Shown here one piece after another: positions 26,866 through 36,389 of a DNA stretch of 64,000 nt. The position numbers were made by a program, and so were the translations under genes. Source of the stretch: Chloroflexota bacterium. Its GTDB lineage: Bacteria; Chloroflexota; Dehalococcoidia; Lucifugimonadales; Lucifugimonadaceae. The notes under the pieces were generated by a model. It ran no database searches. It saw only the letters and a program-made list of their open reading frames with translations, and was not told the DNA's origin. The stretch is taken from positions 1-64,000 of the forward strand of contig JABMNO010000038.1 of NCBI GenBank assembly GCA_013204555.1, read 5' to 3'. The stretch's first letter is position 1, and every line of letters begins with the position of its first letter.

Positions 26866-27535
26866 TCACCCGCTCAAGATATCGCCCTCAATCCTGTCTG
26901 CCGATTTCGGTTGGCTGGGCGAACAATTGGCGGTGGCAGAGGCGGGTGGCGCCGATGAGATTCATTTTGACGTAATGGATGGGCAGTTCGTTCCCGGAAT
27001 CACGTTTGGGTTCGTTGTCCTCCAGGCCGTTAGAGCAGCAACCAGGTTGCCGATAGACGTCCATATGATGGTGATGGAACCTGCTCGCTATGCCGCCGAG
27101 TACTCAACGATTTCAGATCTGACCATGACCGCTCATGTGGAGTCGACGAACGATATCGACGCCACGCTCGATCAGATAACAGCTTCGGGCATCAGGCCAG
27201 GCGTGACGCTAAATCCGGATACTCCGATAAGCGCGATTACATCGACGCTTGGCAAGGTCGACCGGGTGCTGGTGATGACAGTGACACCCGGCGCTGGCGG
27301 CCAGTCATTCATGGCAGAGATGCTGCCGAAGATCGAAGCACTTGCCGCGTTACGTGATTCATCGTACCCGGGACTTGAAATCGCGGTGGATGGGGGCATC
27401 AAAGTGGATACGGCTCCGCTTGCTGCACGCGCCGGGGCCACGACGCTTATCTCAGGCTCTGGAATCTTTGGTCACCCGCACGGCATTTCGGCTGGTATCG
27501 CGAGCATCAGGGCTGCCGCTCGTCCAACCCATTAA
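26855..27535 (+). CDS. rpe: Ribulose-phosphate 3-epimerase
   Basis: Interconverts ribulose-5-P and xylulose-5-P. TIM barrel with KISPSILSADFGWL, the metal His/Asp motif IHFDVMDGQFVPGITFG, DVHMMVMEP, MTVTPGAGGQSF and IAVDGGIKVDTAPL, and GSGIFG at the phosphate site. Length 226. Coupled to argH by an 11-base overlap, an unusual pairing; shared regulation with arginine synthesis is likely but its logic is unclear. Confidence 0.94.
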   Translation: MPANHPLKISPSILSADFGWLGEQLAVAEAGGADEIHFDVMDGQFVPGITFGFVVLQAVRAATRLPIDVHMMVMEPARYAAEYSTISDLTMTAHVESTNDIDATLDQITASGIRPGVTLNPDTPISAITSTLGKVDRVLVMTVTPGAGGQSFMAEMLPKIEALAALRDSSYPGLEIAVDGGIKVDTAPLAARAGATTLISGSGIFGHPHGISAGIASIRAAARPTH

Positions 27536-27540
27536 ACAAA

Positions 27541-27568
27541 AAAACCGCCATCGGCCGATGGCGGTTTT
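27541..27568. terminator. Bidirectional terminator between rpe and rpmB
   Basis: aaaaccgccatcgg and ccgatggcggtttt form a perfect 28-base palindrome with A runs on the left and T runs on the right, six bases after the rpe stop. It can end both convergent transcripts. Confidence 0.9.
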
Positions 27569-27584
27569 CTCAGATACGCGGCCG

Positions 27585-27773
27585 TTACTTACGCGGTGGC
27601 TTGACCGACGTCCGAAGACAGCGGGCGCAAATAAATACTTTCGTGGCCTCGCCGTTCACCACCATGTTTCGCTTGAAGACATTCGGCTTGAACTGACGAT
27701 TCGTTGCCTTCATCGAGTGGCTGCGGTTGTGCCCAAACTGTGGACCCTTACCGCAAACTGAACACTTGGCCAT
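27585..27773 (-). CDS. rpmB: 50S ribosomal protein L28
   Basis: 62 residues: AKCSVCGKGPQFGHNRSHSM, then NRQFKPN and ICARCLRTSVK. Two CxxC pairs (CSVC and CARC) suggest the zinc-binding form. I start at the ATG at 27773 because L28 begins MAKxCxxCGK and because agaggaattcg lies before it. An upstream in-frame start exists but is not conserved. Confidence 0.93.
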   Translation of the reverse strand: MAKCSVCGKGPQFGHNRSHSMKATNRQFKPNVFKRNMVVNGEATKVFICARCLRTSVKPPRK

Positions 27774-28110
27774 CGAATTCCTCTTTAAAGTTATGTGGGG
27801 ATTAGTGGCAATCAACGTCGCCACATAAGGTTGTTAGCAAATTGGTGGAGGCTGCTGGGAACGCGCGCCTCTAGGGATACGTTTACGCTATCTACATTAA
27901 CATGCGGCAAGTCCGCGCAGCAAGGAGATTAGCTCCAATCGTATGGCGATCGATTGATGAGTGAGAAGTTCAATTCATGCTGATGAACGGCGCCGGGGTG
28001 CAATTGCATGCGGGCTATAACGTTCTGTTACAGCGAATAATGCACGATATCCGTGTTTTATTTGGATTCAGATCTGCCCTCGGGCGTCACCACGAGCAGG
28101 CCGGGGTGGG

Positions 28111-29766
28111 TTGGTGGTGGCGGGCTTGAGTTCCATGGACGCACGGACGCTGGCGGAGGCGATACGCGCTGCTCATCGCGCGGTTGAATGGAATAAGGCG
28201 CAGATGAACGCCTTGAATGTGTTTCCGGTGCCCGATGGCGACACCGGAACCAATATGGCCCTGACACTTGAATCCGTCGTTGGGGGAAGTAGCAGGCATG
28301 ACACCGGCTCGCTCCCTGAGGCCACGTCTTCCATGGCACACTCAGCGCTCATGGGGGCCAGAGGCAACTCAGGATTAATTCTTTCTCAACTATTTGCTGG
28401 GATCGCCGAAGCGACCTCTGGCAGTACGGAGTTTGGGCCTGACGAGCTTTTCCGGTCTCTCAGTCTGGCGACGGACTCAGCCTATTCGGCCGTCCAGAAC
28501 CCAACCGAAGGCACGATGCTCACGGTGCTGCGACTTTGTCGAGACGCGGCTGAGCAGTCGGTCAACAGTAATCTCTCGCTACTTGAAGCATTTTCTGAGG
28601 TTTGCAGGGCTGCAAATGATGCGGTTGAAGATAGCCCAAATCTTCTGGACGTTCTGGCAGCCGCAGGCGTAGTTGACTCGGGTGGATACGGCTTATTGGT
28701 GATGTTTGCTGGCGCACTCAGCTACTTGAGTGGCGAGTCCAACGGAGCGATAGATGTCAGAGCCCCCGGCGTGACATCAACACAGGCGTTAAGCGACTTC
28801 CTGACGGATGCTGAGGAGGAATCATGGGGTTACTGCACGGTGTTCCTGATCACTGGTGATGCGCTTGATCCGGGAGAGATAAGAACCTCCATGAGCGAGC
28901 TGGGCCGTTCTGCAGTCGTCGCAGGGAGCGGATCCAACGTGAAAGTGCATGTCCACGTGGACAATCCAGGCCCGGCGGTTGAGTTTGCTGCGAAACTGGG
29001 TACGCTCTCAGATATCACCATCCTAAATATGGACGAGCAGACCGCCGATCGTGCTACGGATCAAAGGGGTAACCAGGCCAGAGGCGCCCCCGCGGTCACC
29101 CTGGAATCCAAGTGCGGCATCGTGTCGATAGTTGTTGGTAGCGGCATGAGGCGACTGTTCATTGATGGTGGACTGGGTGCAGTTGAGGTGGTGACGGGTG
29201 GTGACTCCATGAACCCCAGCGTTGGGGAGATAGTGGCGGCTATCGAGCGTTGCCCGCAGGATGAGATCGTGATCTTGCCAAACAATTCGAACGTAATTGG
29301 CACCGCTAATCAGGCTGCCAACGAAAGTAGCAAGCAGGTCTCAGTAGTGCCAACCAGATCAATGCAGGCCGGGGTGTCAGCTCTTCTCGCCTACAGTCCT
29401 CAACTTGGCGCTTCAGATAATCGGACTGCGATGGACGCTGCCGCATCGGACGTTGTTGTGGGAAGTGTCACAATTGCGACGCGAGACTTCGATCTCAATG
29501 GCGAAAACGTTGCTTCTGGCTCTGTTATCGGAATATTGGGGGAAGAAATAGTCGCTGCGGGCTCAGATCTCCATACCGTTGCGATGACACTGTTGACTAA
29601 TATGTCGCAACGCGGTGAACTTCTCACCATCTATCGTGGAGATGGCGTGGATCAGCGGGCGGCCGGAGCATTGGCCGCCGCGGTGACCCGCCAGTTTGGC
29701 ACGATAGAAGTGGAAATCTTCGACGGTGGACAGCCGCACTACCAATTACTGGTAGCGGTGGAATAA
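28111..29766 (+). CDS. DAK2-domain fatty acid kinase subunit (FakA/YloV-like)
   Basis: FakA phosphorylates fatty acids held by a FakB (DegV) partner, feeding exogenous or recycled acyl chains into phospholipids. The DAK2/DhaL nucleotide site is NALNVFPVPDGDTGTNMALTL with the metal-binding Asp residues, followed by SALMGARGNSGLILSQLF and GTMLTVLR. The middle domain contains GSGSNVKVHVHVDNPG, and the C-terminal domain ends with HYQLLVAVE, as in FakA. Length 551. The start is uncertain: TTG 28111, GTG 28114 or ATG 28135; the ATG gives the best family N-terminus. Its partner DegV gene follows 13 bases later. Confidence 0.88.
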   Translation: MVVAGLSSMDARTLAEAIRAAHRAVEWNKAQMNALNVFPVPDGDTGTNMALTLESVVGGSSRHDTGSLPEATSSMAHSALMGARGNSGLILSQLFAGIAEATSGSTEFGPDELFRSLSLATDSAYSAVQNPTEGTMLTVLRLCRDAAEQSVNSNLSLLEAFSEVCRAANDAVEDSPNLLDVLAAAGVVDSGGYGLLVMFAGALSYLSGESNGAIDVRAPGVTSTQALSDFLTDAEEESWGYCTVFLITGDALDPGEIRTSMSELGRSAVVAGSGSNVKVHVHVDNPGPAVEFAAKLGTLSDITILNMDEQTADRATDQRGNQARGAPAVTLESKCGIVSIVVGSGMRRLFIDGGLGAVEVVTGGDSMNPSVGEIVAAIERCPQDEIVILPNNSNVIGTANQAANESSKQVSVVPTRSMQAGVSALLAYSPQLGASDNRTAMDAAASDVVVGSVTIATRDFDLNGENVASGSVIGILGEEIVAAGSDLHTVAMTLLTNMSQRGELLTIYRGDGVDQRAAGALAAAVTRQFGTIEVEIFDGGQPHYQLLVAVE

Positions 29767-29779
29767 AAGGAATTCTGAA

Positions 29780-30625
29780 TTGGGTGTTGTAGTAGTCACT
29801 GATAGCACGGCAGACATAGCGCCGGAGCTGATTGAAGAACTCGGCATTCATGTCGTGCCCTTGAAGGTCATCTTTGGTACTGAAGAGTTCATAGACGGGA
29901 CTACGATCAAGGCGCCGGAGTTCTATCGGAAACTTGAAGCCTCCTCCGTGTTTCCAACCACGTCACAGCCCTCGCCCGGCGAGTTTGTGGAGAAGTACCG
30001 AGAGATCAGCGCTGGTGCTGATGGAATCGTCTCAATTCATATCAGTGCAAAGTTGAGCGGAACGTACGATTCCGCGATTCAGGCGCGGGACGAACTTGCA
30101 GGAGCAGGGCCTGAGATAAGAGTTATTGATGGAAAGTCCGCCAGCATGGGCACCGGGCTCACCGTACTTGCCGCTGCGCGGGCCGCCAGGGACGGCGCGA
30201 GTCTTGATGAAGTTGCAGCGCTCGCCGAAAGTCTTATCCCCAGAACCCACGTCTTGTTTCTCCTGGATACGCTTGAATACTTGAAGCGTGGCGGTCGGAT
30301 TGGGAAGGCGTCCGCGTTCATCGGGACGTTGTTGAAGTTCCATCCGCTGCTTGGAATAGTTGACGGAGAAGTCGCGCCAATCGCACGGCCTCGTAGCAAG
30401 CAGAAAGGTGTGTCAGCGCTGCTTTCCAGGCTTGAGGCGGAGGGGCGTATTGAGCAGGCTGCGGTGATTGTCGCGAACGATCAAGTCTCCGCAGATGGCC
30501 TGTCTGTGCAGGTCGCGACTATGACCGGGCTGACGGTACCGCCAACAACCACCATCGGCCCCGTGATCGGTGCGCACGCTGGCCCCGGGCTAATCGGGGT
30601 GGCCTACACCATCGCCAGCAACTGA
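29780..30625 (+). CDS. DegV family fatty-acid-binding protein (FakB-like)
   Basis: DegV/FakB proteins bind a fatty acid and present it to FakA. Motifs: VVVVTDSTADIAPELIEELG, the TTSQPSPGEF motif near residue 57, SIHISAKLSGTYDSA with the carboxylate-binding Ser, and LKRGGRIGKASAFIG. Length 281. The TTG start has an AGGA site nine bases upstream. Adjacent to FakA-like and recG, one likely operon. Confidence 0.9.
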   Translation: MGVVVVTDSTADIAPELIEELGIHVVPLKVIFGTEEFIDGTTIKAPEFYRKLEASSVFPTTSQPSPGEFVEKYREISAGADGIVSIHISAKLSGTYDSAIQARDELAGAGPEIRVIDGKSASMGTGLTVLAAARAARDGASLDEVAALAESLIPRTHVLFLLDTLEYLKRGGRIGKASAFIGTLLKFHPLLGIVDGEVAPIARPRSKQKGVSALLSRLEAEGRIEQAAVIVANDQVSADGLSVQVATMTGLTVPPTTTIGPVIGAHAGPGLIGVAYTIASN

Positions 30626-30630
30626 TCGCC

Positions 30631-33120
30631 ATGGCCCGGGAAGATCGCGGCACCCGCACGCTTGCATCAAAGCTTGAGTTGCTGATCAAGGTTCTGGAAC
30701 TTGAGCGGTCACAGGGGCACAGGAACGCAGCGGTATCCGGCGGGCTTGACGCCTTCCTTGGTGCATCGGCAGCGGAGTTCAGAGAAGTCCTGGCGGATGT
30801 GGACCGCAGCGCGGGTACGTACGCGTCTCGTGACGTGACGGCACGGGAAGTAATGGTCAGCCAGATATTCAGTTCGTCCGGAGCGATACCGAAAAGCGCG
30901 CCTGCACGCCCTGTTCCCAAAGTTACGGTGGCTCCGAAGCCTGCCCCAAAGAAGTCCCAGAAAAAGATTGAGCCGCCAACAGCTCTTCCCATCTCGACCC
31001 ACCTTGATGACTTGAAGTTCATCAGGAAGCCCACACGAGAAAAGTTCAGGCGCATGGAAGTGGAGACGCTTAGCGACCTCCTGTACCTGTTTCCGATTCG
31101 CCATATCGATTACAGCAACGTGAAGAAAATCGCGTATCTGGAGATCGATGAAGAGGCCAGCGTAATTGGCAAGGTCATTAGCTCTTCGACGAAGCGAATT
31201 GGTCGAGGGGCAACCGCTGTATCGATCAACGATGGCACCGGAGTCATCGATGCCACGTGGTTCAATCAGCCGTATCTCTCAAGCCGCTTCAAGCCAGGGA
31301 CCACACTGGCGCTGAGCGGCAAAGTTGGGGTGTTCCGTGATCGTGCTCAGTTTCAGAACCCTGAGTATGAGACCGTGTCGGGAACCTCTGCTGAGGAGTT
31401 GATTCACACCGGGAATCTCCTCCCCGTGTATCCATCCACAGATGGCATGTACCAACGCACGCTGCGGACGGCCACTGCCAACGCTCTGGAAGTCGGGTTA
31501 CCGTCGGTGGTCGATCCGTTGCCGGAGGAAATTCGGAAGAGCCAGAAGCTCTACAAACTCACTCGTGCCATCTATTCCATGCACCTTCCTGAGTCGAAAG
31601 AAGATTTTGCTGAGGCACGTCGGCGTCTGGCATGGGATGAGCTTTTCGTGAACCAGGTGGCCGTACAGAAGCGACGCCTCCAGTGGCGGGAACGCGACGC
31701 TGGCGTGTCGATCGCGCTGAATATGGCGGTGATGGATCATTTTCGGGGTCTGCTGCCGTTCAATCTGACGAACGGACAGGAGTTGGCGCTTGCCGACATC
31801 GTGGGTGAGTTGCAAAGTACGGTTCCGATGGCCCGACTACTTCAAGGCGAAGTGGGCAGTGGCAAAACCGTGATCGCCCTCGCAGCGATGCTTCTGGCGG
31901 CAGGAGAGGGATACCAGGCCGCGTTGATGGCGCCAACAGAAGTGCTGGCTGAGCAGCATTTCCTGAATATCGCATCAATACTCACATCTGGAGACGCATC
32001 GGTTTTTAACGCCAGCGGTTTTAACGAAGGTCTTGTGCGGTCCTTTGAAATGCCTGGTTTTGATGAGCCGCTGCGGATAGCGCTACTTCTGGGAAGCATT
32101 CGGCAGTCCGAAAAGGCTGAGATCCAGCGCCAGCTATCTGAAGGTCATATTCACCTTGCCATTGGCACACATGCGCTGTTCCAGGAAGACGTGGAGATAC
32201 CGCAGCTCGCACTCGCCGTCATTGATGAGCAGCATCGGTTTGGCGTTGAGCAGCGAGCAGCGCTTCAGGGCAAGGGTATTCGTCCCCATCTGCTGGCGAT
32301 GTCGGCGACTCCAATTCCTCGCAGTCTCGCGCTCACTCTGTACGGTGACCTTGATATATCAACCCTCCGAGAGCTGCCCGGTGGTCGCAAATCGATAAAA
32401 ACACGCTGGCTTCGGTCCGTCGCAGAACGAGCGGAAGGCTATCGACTGATCCGTGAGGAGGTGGCAGCGGGGAGGCAGGCGTTCGTCGTGTGCCCGTTCA
32501 TCGAGCCGTCGGACCAGATCGAAGCTCGCTCGGCCACTACCGAATACGAGCGGCTAAGGCTTGGAGAACTGAAAGGACTCAGGTTGGGTCTGCTTCATGG
32601 GCGGATGAGTCTGGCAGAGAAGCAAATTGTTATGGCGCAGGTTCATGCTGGAGAGATCGATGTGCTGGTCGCCACACCTGTCATCGAAGTGGGTATCGAC
32701 GTTCCGAACGCTACTGTGATGATGGTGGAAAGCGCCGAGCGATTTGGCCTTTCACAGCTACACCAGTTGCGCGGCCGCGTGGGACGTGGCGAGCATGCCA
32801 GTCACTGCTTCGTCCTCACTGATGGTGCAGGGATGGAGGCCCAGGAACGCCTGCATATCATTGAGCGCGCTCATGATGGGTTTGAACTGTCCGAGGAGGA
32901 CCTTCGAATCCGCGGGGCCGGGGACTACTTGGGCACCCGACAGAGCGGAATGCCTGACCTGAAGGTCGCGACTCTCCGTGACGTTGAGTTGATGGCCTTC
33001 GTCAAGGTGGAGGCCGCGGCCCTTCTAGAGATAGATCCGGGGTTGAGAAAGCGCGCTCACATGGCTCTCTCGAAGCTCGTCAACGTACAGCTAGAAAAGA
33101 TGACCGGCTCGCTGAGCTAA
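30631..33120 (+). CDS. recG: ATP-dependent DNA helicase RecG
   Basis: Branch-migrating helicase that rescues stalled forks. After a wedge/OB domain (SINDGTGVIDATWFNQPYL), it has Walker A LLQGEVGSGKTV near residue 404, the DEQH box VIDEQHRFGVEQR near 531, SATPIPRSLALTLYGDLD and the C-terminal QLHQLRGRVGRGEHASHC and GAGDYLGTRQSG. At 829 residues it is about 140 longer than standard RecG. The extra part is an N-terminal helical segment and a Pro/Lys linker (APKPAPKKSQKK), seen also in other long RecG proteins. Five bases after the DegV gene. Confidence 0.94.
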   Translation: MAREDRGTRTLASKLELLIKVLELERSQGHRNAAVSGGLDAFLGASAAEFREVLADVDRSAGTYASRDVTAREVMVSQIFSSSGAIPKSAPARPVPKVTVAPKPAPKKSQKKIEPPTALPISTHLDDLKFIRKPTREKFRRMEVETLSDLLYLFPIRHIDYSNVKKIAYLEIDEEASVIGKVISSSTKRIGRGATAVSINDGTGVIDATWFNQPYLSSRFKPGTTLALSGKVGVFRDRAQFQNPEYETVSGTSAEELIHTGNLLPVYPSTDGMYQRTLRTATANALEVGLPSVVDPLPEEIRKSQKLYKLTRAIYSMHLPESKEDFAEARRRLAWDELFVNQVAVQKRRLQWRERDAGVSIALNMAVMDHFRGLLPFNLTNGQELALADIVGELQSTVPMARLLQGEVGSGKTVIALAAMLLAAGEGYQAALMAPTEVLAEQHFLNIASILTSGDASVFNASGFNEGLVRSFEMPGFDEPLRIALLLGSIRQSEKAEIQRQLSEGHIHLAIGTHALFQEDVEIPQLALAVIDEQHRFGVEQRAALQGKGIRPHLLAMSATPIPRSLALTLYGDLDISTLRELPGGRKSIKTRWLRSVAERAEGYRLIREEVAAGRQAFVVCPFIEPSDQIEARSATTEYERLRLGELKGLRLGLLHGRMSLAEKQIVMAQVHAGEIDVLVATPVIEVGIDVPNATVMMVESAERFGLSQLHQLRGRVGRGEHASHCFVLTDGAGMEAQERLHIIERAHDGFELSEEDLRIRGAGDYLGTRQSGMPDLKVATLRDVELMAFVKVEAAALLEIDPGLRKRAHMALSKLVNVQLEKMTGSLS

Positions 33121-33127
33121 TCCAAGT

Positions 33128-33508
33128 TTATTTCGAGATCTGATTCTCCGCTTCGCGCTTTGCCTCGCCCCGACGCATCAGGTAACTGCCAAGTGCGCCA
33201 ATGGTGACGGCCCACCACGTGTATGGCACGATCGCGATTCCGAGCACTGGGAGCAGGATGCTCCATGGGTCGCCGAAATCGACCAGGAATCCAACGCCAA
33301 TCGTTATTCCTGCCGGAATCGCCATTAGCGCACCGACGTAGAGTCCGAATTTCACGATCTGGCCTTCATCGGCCTTCGCGACGCCTCCGCCGATCAATCC
33401 GGCGACGAATGGCCCTAGCGGGACGCTAATGAAGTGGACAATTGGTACCCCAATCGTCAGTAATGAGACCAAGACCAATCCGGTGGCGACGAGGACGCCA
33501 TTGAGCAT
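33128..33508 (-). CDS. Small hypothetical membrane protein
   Basis: 126 residues, four hydrophobic segments: GVLVATGLVLVSLLTIGVPIV, LGPFVAGLIGGGVA, FGLYVGALMAIPAGITIGVGFLV and ILLPVLGIAIVPYTWWAVTI. A charged tail (MRRGEAKREAENQISK) follows. The GPFVAGLIGG element recalls DUF5518-like membrane proteins, but I am not certain. Seven bases between its stop and the recG stop, convergent. Confidence 0.65.
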   Translation of the reverse strand: MLNGVLVATGLVLVSLLTIGVPIVHFISVPLGPFVAGLIGGGVAKADEGQIVKFGLYVGALMAIPAGITIGVGFLVDFGDPWSILLPVLGIAIVPYTWWAVTIGALGSYLMRRGEAKREAENQISK

Positions 33509-33596
33509 AAATAGTTCTCCAGGGCCTGCAATAAGACTGCCAGTGGGATGTGGTTCAAACCGAACCAGAGTACCAGCCTACGCTTCCATCAATCAG

Positions 33597-34022
33597 CTAA
33601 TTTGAAATAGCCACCATGTCAACGATCTGCGGTGGGTTGGTCAGCGTTTGGTGGACCGGGCATCGAGTTGCAACATAGGAGAGCCGTTCTCTTTGCTCAT
33701 CATTCAGTTGGCCGTGCAACGTGATGGAACGGTGAATTATGTCAATCTGGTGGCCGGGTTCCTCGCAATTTTCGCAGTCGTCCTGGTATTCGCGGCCATG
33801 AGAGAGCTCGATTTCGACGCCATCGAGCGGCCACGCTTTGCGTTTGGCGTACATGATCAGCGTCATTGAGGTGCATGCGCCAAGACCTGCCAGAACAAAC
33901 TCGTATGGACTTGGCCCAACATCATCGCCAATGCCCGCGGGCTCGTCTGCCATGAACTCATGATTTCCAGCCAGGATAGTCGTCTGAAAATTGTCGTCAC
34001 TCAGAACTCTTACCGTCGCCAT
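33597..34022 (-). CDS. OsmC family protein
   Basis: OsmC/Ohr-type peroxide detoxification or related role. 141 residues. The two redox Cys are in GLGACTSMTLIMYAKRKAW and VATRCPVHQTL, with the family GPSPYEFVLAGLG before the first. The His/Glu/Cys-rich insert CENCEEPGHQID, with a CxxC pair, is less common and could bind metal. Start ATG. It is 90 bases from the divergent GMC gene. Confidence 0.88.
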   Translation of the reverse strand: MATVRVLSDDNFQTTILAGNHEFMADEPAGIGDDVGPSPYEFVLAGLGACTSMTLIMYAKRKAWPLDGVEIELSHGREYQDDCENCEEPGHQIDIIHRSITLHGQLNDEQRERLSYVATRCPVHQTLTNPPQIVDMVAISN

Positions 34023-34111
34023 ATCCTGTATTCTCCCTAACGCTTGTCAGTACACACTTGTTACTTAGATGAGCGTGCAACGTGCAGTGTTCGCCGTAAG
34101 GAATGTGAGCC

Positions 34112-35758
34112 TTGTCGCAGACCAGTCAAGAAGACCAGATCGCAGATGTACTTATCATTGGCGCAGGGGCGTCCGGCGCCGCTGTTGCGTGGAAGCTGAG
34201 TGAAGCCGGTTTCAACGTAGTGTGCCTGGAGCAGGGACGATGGGTTCGCCCGGAGAACTACGTTACGGGCGACGCCGACTGGGAGCTCCGAGCACTCACC
34301 GACTGGTCGTTTGATCCCAACGTTCGACAGCGCCCGGAAGACTATCCGGTCAACGGCGCCAACACTCCTATTACGCCGCTGATGTTCAACGCTGTGGGCG
34401 GGAGCACTATCCATTGGACTGCCCACACTCCTCGATTCCATCCGTCTGACTTCCGGGTCAAGAGTCTCGACGATGTTGCTGCCGATTGGCCGCTGACGTA
34501 CTTCGATCTTGAGCCGTTTTACGATCTCAACGACGAGATGATGGGCTGCTCCGGGATCTCAGGTGATCCGGCTAATCCAACTCGAAGTCCTAGGCAGATG
34601 CCGCCACTGGGACTCGGTGAGGACGGCAAGAAGCTGGTGGCGGGGTTTGAGAAGCTCGGATGGCACTGGTGGCCATCGGACTCCTACGTGAACTCAGTTC
34701 CGTATGGTGAAGGTCGTGGCGCATGTAACTACTGCGGCCCCAACGGGCTGGGTTGCAAGGTCAAGGCCAAGGGATCAACCGACGTCACGTACTGGCCACA
34801 TGCAATCGAAAACGGCGTCGCGCTACGAACGCGTTGCCGCGTTACCAGGGTGACCGTGGACGAGGACGGCAAGGCGACTGGTGCCGATTATCTTGATCGG
34901 AACGGCCGGTTGCGTCACCAGGCCGCAAAGTCCGTAGTGCTTGCGGCAAACGGCATCGGAACGCCACGCCTCATGTTGATGTCGAAGTCAGACGCCCATC
35001 CAGAAGGCCTGGCGAACAGTTCCGGGCTTGTTGGCAAGAACCTGATGTTTCATCCCTACGCGGTCGTCATGGGATTATTTCCGGAGTCGTTGGAGTCGTG
35101 GAAAGGCCCTCAGGGCAACATTTTCATGAGCCAGGAGTTTTACGAGACCGACCAGAGCAAGGATTTTGTTCGCGGCTACTCGTATCAGATCGTTCGTAGC
35201 AGCGGCCCGGCGTGGCATGCTCGCGGTGGCTTTGACGGTCCAGTTCCGTGGGGCGAGAACCACCACGACGCGTTCGCCAACCGGTTTGGCAAAGCCATTG
35301 GAATTGCTGTTATCGGGGAAGACCTTCCAGAGGAACACAACACGGTTTCGTTGGATGAACAGCTGGTTGATGGATCTGACCTGCCCGCCCCTAAAATCGA
35401 TTACACCCTGAGCACCAATTCACGCCGGTTGCTTGATGATGGAATCGCCAACGCCCAAAAGGTTCTGAAAGCGGCCGGCGCAATAGACGTATCCGTGAAT
35501 CCATTACTGAAAGCCGGTGGCTGGCATCTTATGGGAACAGCACGGATGGGAACTAATCCCGCCGAATCGGTCGTCAACGAGTGGGGGCAGGCGCATGACA
35601 TCGACAACGTGTTCATCGTTGATGGGAGTGTTCTTATCACGGGCGGCGCGGTGAACCCAACGCCCACTATTCAGGCGCTGGCACTTCGCACGGCCGACTA
35701 CATAGTGCGAGAGCGTTCCGAGTTGAAATCAGAGCCCACACAGGTGGTATCAGAATGA
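34112..35758 (+). CDS. GMC oxidoreductase (gluconate dehydrogenase-like large subunit)
   Basis: FAD enzyme oxidising an alcohol or sugar group. N-terminal FAD site VLIIGAGASGAAVAWKLSEAG with LEQG, FNAVGGSTIHWTAHTPRF, and the C-terminal HLMGTARMGTNP with active-site His, plus NVFIVDGSVLITGGAVNPTPTIQALA. A Cys cluster GACNYCGPNGLGCKVKAKGST lies near residue 205. Relatives of the gluconate dehydrogenase group have a further Cys between the second and last, so a metal or Fe-S site may be altered here. The start is TTG with AAGGAATG upstream. The next gene overlaps by four bases (ATGA) and codes its small subunit. Confidence 0.9.
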   Translation: MSQTSQEDQIADVLIIGAGASGAAVAWKLSEAGFNVVCLEQGRWVRPENYVTGDADWELRALTDWSFDPNVRQRPEDYPVNGANTPITPLMFNAVGGSTIHWTAHTPRFHPSDFRVKSLDDVAADWPLTYFDLEPFYDLNDEMMGCSGISGDPANPTRSPRQMPPLGLGEDGKKLVAGFEKLGWHWWPSDSYVNSVPYGEGRGACNYCGPNGLGCKVKAKGSTDVTYWPHAIENGVALRTRCRVTRVTVDEDGKATGADYLDRNGRLRHQAAKSVVLAANGIGTPRLMLMSKSDAHPEGLANSSGLVGKNLMFHPYAVVMGLFPESLESWKGPQGNIFMSQEFYETDQSKDFVRGYSYQIVRSSGPAWHARGGFDGPVPWGENHHDAFANRFGKAIGIAVIGEDLPEEHNTVSLDEQLVDGSDLPAPKIDYTLSTNSRRLLDDGIANAQKVLKAAGAIDVSVNPLLKAGGWHLMGTARMGTNPAESVVNEWGQAHDIDNVFIVDGSVLITGGAVNPTPTIQALALRTADYIVRERSELKSEPTQVVSE

Positions 35759-36225
35759 GTCCAGTAGAAGGCGGGCGTCTAACAGACGCCGACCGCACAA
35801 CGCTATCGACTGTTCTCGACCGACTCATCCCGGCAGTCGATGATCTTCCCGGCGCCGGCAAGATGGGACTCGCACGCGAGATTGAAACGCGGGCACGGCG
35901 TAATCGTCGACTACGGAGTTCGCTAACCGCGGTCATGGACGCGCTGTCGCTGGATTTGAGCGCCCATGCGGCTGGCGGGTTCAACGCTCTTGATACCGAT
36001 GCTCAGATTGAGGCGCTGGAGATTGTCGAAAGTTCAATTCCAGACCAGTTCGCACCGTTCCTGCAACTGGTCTACACCATCTACTACATGCAAGATGCGG
36101 TGCTCAAGCGCGTCGGCTGGACCACCGGTGCAGTCCAACCTGCCGGCTTCGATGTAGAGCCTTTTGACGAGACGATTCTTGCAAACGCCCGGCAACGGGA
36201 GCCATTCTGGCGGAAGACTGAGTAG
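35755..36225 (+). CDS. Gluconate 2-dehydrogenase subunit 3-like protein
   Basis: 156 residues. LTDADRTTLSTVLDRLIPAVDDLPGAGKMG matches the gluconate dehydrogenase small subunit start, and FLQLVYTIYYMQDAVLKRVGW the conserved centre. Family members usually carry a twin-arginine signal that exports the complex; none is visible here, so this complex may be cytoplasmic or ride on another protein. ATGA overlap with the large subunit shows translational coupling. Confidence 0.85.
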   Translation: MSPVEGGRLTDADRTTLSTVLDRLIPAVDDLPGAGKMGLAREIETRARRNRRLRSSLTAVMDALSLDLSAHAAGGFNALDTDAQIEALEIVESSIPDQFAPFLQLVYTIYYMQDAVLKRVGWTTGAVQPAGFDVEPFDETILANARQREPFWRKTE

Positions 36226-36389
36226 GTGGTGCTGTTCACTACTTGCAAAACACGCTGAGCGTGAGAATCCCTCGTTTCTAGCGGACCTTGGAGCCAGTCA
36301 CGGGCAGGTGGAGTTGGGGCAGGATCGAACTACGCCGCAGGCACAGTGACTCGGACGCCGAACACGAATTATTGGTTGTTTTAACAGCG

